Shown here in pieces: positions 20,471 through 21,761 of a stretch of 21,761 nucleotides of DNA (its first letter is position 1; each line of letters starts with the position of its first letter). The notes beneath the pieces were generated by a model that saw nothing but the letters and a program-made list of their open reading frames with translations, searched no databases and was not told the DNA's origin. This DNA is from JASHVB01 sp035486135 (GTDB lineage Bacteria > Pseudomonadota > Alphaproteobacteria > Acetobacterales > Acetobacteraceae), in assembly GCA_035486135.1 (NCBI GenBank), contig DATHNI010000120.1, positions 1-21,761 on the forward strand, given 5' to 3'. The position numbers and the translations under genes were made by a program.

Positions 20471-21439
20471 TCACCCCCCGCGCTGCGGCCCCGCGACCTC
20501 CGCCACCACGGCAGGCAGCACCCTCGCCGGCGCTGCTACCCGCCGCGGCCGCAGCGCCAGTCCCGCCGCCGCCAGCATCAGCACCATCCCCGCCAGATCC
20601 GACCAATCCGCATGCTCGCCGAACATTGTCATGCCGAGCACCACGGCGATCACTGGCGAAACGAACGCGTAAGTGCCGGTGCGGCTGGCACCCCAGTCGC
20701 GCACCAGCAGGAAGTAGATCGTCGTGGCCAACAGCGAACCCGGCAGCAGCAGATACAGCCAAGCGAGAAACGCGGGCCATCCCCAAAAACAGTGCAGCCC
20801 CGCCCAGGCGCCAGGCTCCAGCGCGAGCGACGCAATCAGCAGGATGCCGCCGCCGATCAGGTTGGTCATCGCCGCCATCTGCATCGGCGCCAGCGAGCGC
20901 ATCAGCGGGCGCGCCATCACCGAGCCGGCCGAGTAGCACAGGCAGCCGATGGTCACGCCCACCGCCCCCAGCACGGCCCAGGCATCCAGCGTCCCGGCCA
21001 TCGCGGCAGGCCCGAACAATACGAGGATACCAACCACGCCCAATGCCATCGCCACGAGTTGCCTCGGGTGGAAACCCTCCTGTCCCATGGCAACCGAAAA
21101 GCCCAGCAGCGAAATCGGTGTCAGCGCCGAGCTGATCACCGCCGCGAGCCCAGCCGTGATGTGCCGCAACCCGTAAAGCTGGATCACCTGGTTCAGCGTC
21201 ACCATCAGCACCGCGACCAGCAGTAGCCGGCCGGTGATGCGTGGCGTCGCGCGGATCGGTTCTGCCCTCACCTTGCGAATGAACAGAAGGATCAGCCCCG
21301 CGACGGTCCAGCGCGAGCCGGCGAACAAACCGGGCGGCACCGTGGCGATCCCCACCTTCATGGCGAGCCACGTCGTGCCCCAGACGAAGCAGAGAAAAGC
21401 GAACATCGCGCGTTGCCGCGCCGCCGGCGAGAGCGTCAT
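20471..21439 (-). CDS. EamA-domain DMT superfamily transporter
   Basis: A 322-residue inner-membrane protein with about ten transmembrane helices in two EamA repeats (about 9-140 and 150-290). Typical features are the first helix with CFVWGTTWLAMKVGI, LYGLRHITAGLAAVISSALTPI in the first half and LLVRDWGASRTGTYAFVSPVIAVVLGM in the second. Such proteins export amino acids, metabolites or drugs; the substrate cannot be inferred. The C-terminal tail after 290 is Arg/Ala-rich and variable. ATG 21439 begins 9 bp after the stop of the upstream oxidoreductase, so the two are probably one transcription unit. Confidence 0.9.
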   Translation of the reverse strand: MTLSPAARQRAMFAFLCFVWGTTWLAMKVGIATVPPGLFAGSRWTVAGLILLFIRKVRAEPIRATPRITGRLLLVAVLMVTLNQVIQLYGLRHITAGLAAVISSALTPISLLGFSVAMGQEGFHPRQLVAMALGVVGILVLFGPAAMAGTLDAWAVLGAVGVTIGCLCYSAGSVMARPLMRSLAPMQMAAMTNLIGGGILLIASLALEPGAWAGLHCFWGWPAFLAWLYLLLPGSLLATTIYFLLVRDWGASRTGTYAFVSPVIAVVLGMTMFGEHADWSDLAGMVLMLAAAGLALRPRRVAAPARVLPAVVAEVAGPQRGG

Positions 21440-21448
21440 CGGCCGTTG

Positions 21449-21761
21449 TCAACGTGCCCGGGCGAATCTGCTCAGCCGGAACGGCGACGGATCGACTACC
21501 GGTGTGTCGCCGGCGACGAGGTCGGCCATCAGCCGCCCCGCGCCGGGCCCAATGCCGAAGCCGTGCCCAGAAAAGCCGGTGGCGATGAAGAAGCCTGGCA
21601 CGCGCGCCACCTGGTCGATGACCGGCACGGCGTCGGGCGTGACGTCGATCAGTCCGGCCCAACTTTGCGCCACCTGCATGCCGGCGAAGGCCGGGAACAA
21701 GCGTGCCAGGGCGGTCCGCGCCTCGGCCAGGACGGATTGCTTTGGTGCCGGATCGAGCACG
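21449..21761 (-). CDS. FAD-dependent oxidoreductase (DAO family), C-terminal part, cut by window edge
   Basis: The last 103 or so residues of a D-amino-acid-oxidase/glycine-oxidase-like flavoenzyme. Visible are WAGLIDVTPDAVPVID, a substrate/FAD-domain segment, and the C-terminal FAD-contacting motif FFIATGFSGHGFGIGPGAGR followed by LMADLVAG. The N-terminal GxGxxG dinucleotide-binding motif lies beyond the right edge. The GTG at 21758-21760 is internal to the protein, not its start. It probably oxidises an amino acid or amine; with the DMT transporter directly downstream it may be part of a small catabolic or efflux unit. Confidence 0.87.
   Translation of the reverse strand, partial: VLDPAPKQSVLAEARTALARLFPAFAGMQVAQSWAGLIDVTPDAVPVIDQVARVPGFFIATGFSGHGFGIGPGAGRLMADLVAGDTPVVDPSPFRLSRFARAR

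Noticed and set aside
20352..21662. 436-residue minus-strand ORF across the transporter and oxidoreductase
   Set aside because: It overlaps two genes with clear family motifs in another frame and reads as Arg/Gly/Ala-rich low-complexity sequence.

Overview
The window looks like chromosomal DNA of a GC-rich alphaproteobacterium, most likely Rhodospirillales/Acetobacteraceae. The evidence is the fused ispDF gene divergent from dusB-ntrB-ntrC-ntrY-ntrX, the protein sequences themselves, and several families of short intergenic palindromes typical of such genomes. No rRNA, tRNA, CRISPR array, intact insertion sequence or phage gene was recognised.

Layout. 1-1630 is sparse and partly decayed: a Uma2-family gene on the minus strand that has lost its start and its reading frame, and one small unrecognised plus-strand ORF. 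1658-3733 is a TPR-sulfotransferase. It converges, with a 14-bp overlap, on a minus-strand pair: a PEP-CTERM exported protein (4679-5530) followed by a sterol-desaturase/fatty-acid-hydroxylase (3720-4631). Directly upstream of the PEP-CTERM gene is a well-matched sigma-54 (-24/-12) promoter, and about 180-200 bp upstream of its predicted start is a pair of direct repeats that could be an activator site. Divergent from it is a 966-aa regulator (winged helix, STAND ATPase, helical repeats). 9180-9735 holds a multiply frameshifted small gene and 9840-10157 a small lipoprotein.

The core block (10262-19126) is ordinary in content: ispDF (isoprenoid precursor synthesis), dusB (tRNA dihydrouridine synthase) overlapping ntrB, then ntrC, ntrY and ntrX, two nitrogen-type two-component systems. 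Its details are less ordinary. The Shine-Dalgarno sequences of ntrC and ntrY lie in the 3' arms of REP-like hairpins. The dusB start codon sits in the loop of a perfect 7-bp hairpin. A palindromic repeat appears to have been absorbed into the 3' end of ntrY, lengthening the protein.

After ntrX the expected neighbours (commonly hfq/hflX) are absent. Instead there is a composite palindromic element, then a toxin-antitoxin scrapyard: an intact-looking YhaV toxin, the C-terminal half of its PrlF-type antitoxin, and, fused to it back to back at about 19980, the tail of an RHH-type antitoxin with an internally deleted ParE. The right end carries a DMT (EamA) transporter behind a FAD-dependent oxidoreductase cut by the window edge.

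No clearly new multi-gene system is visible. The strongest leads are the sigma-54-controlled PEP-CTERM locus with its divergent STAND regulator, the palindrome-embedded ribosome binding sites in the ntr operon, and the chimeric toxin-antitoxin junction that leaves YhaV apparently without a full antitoxin.
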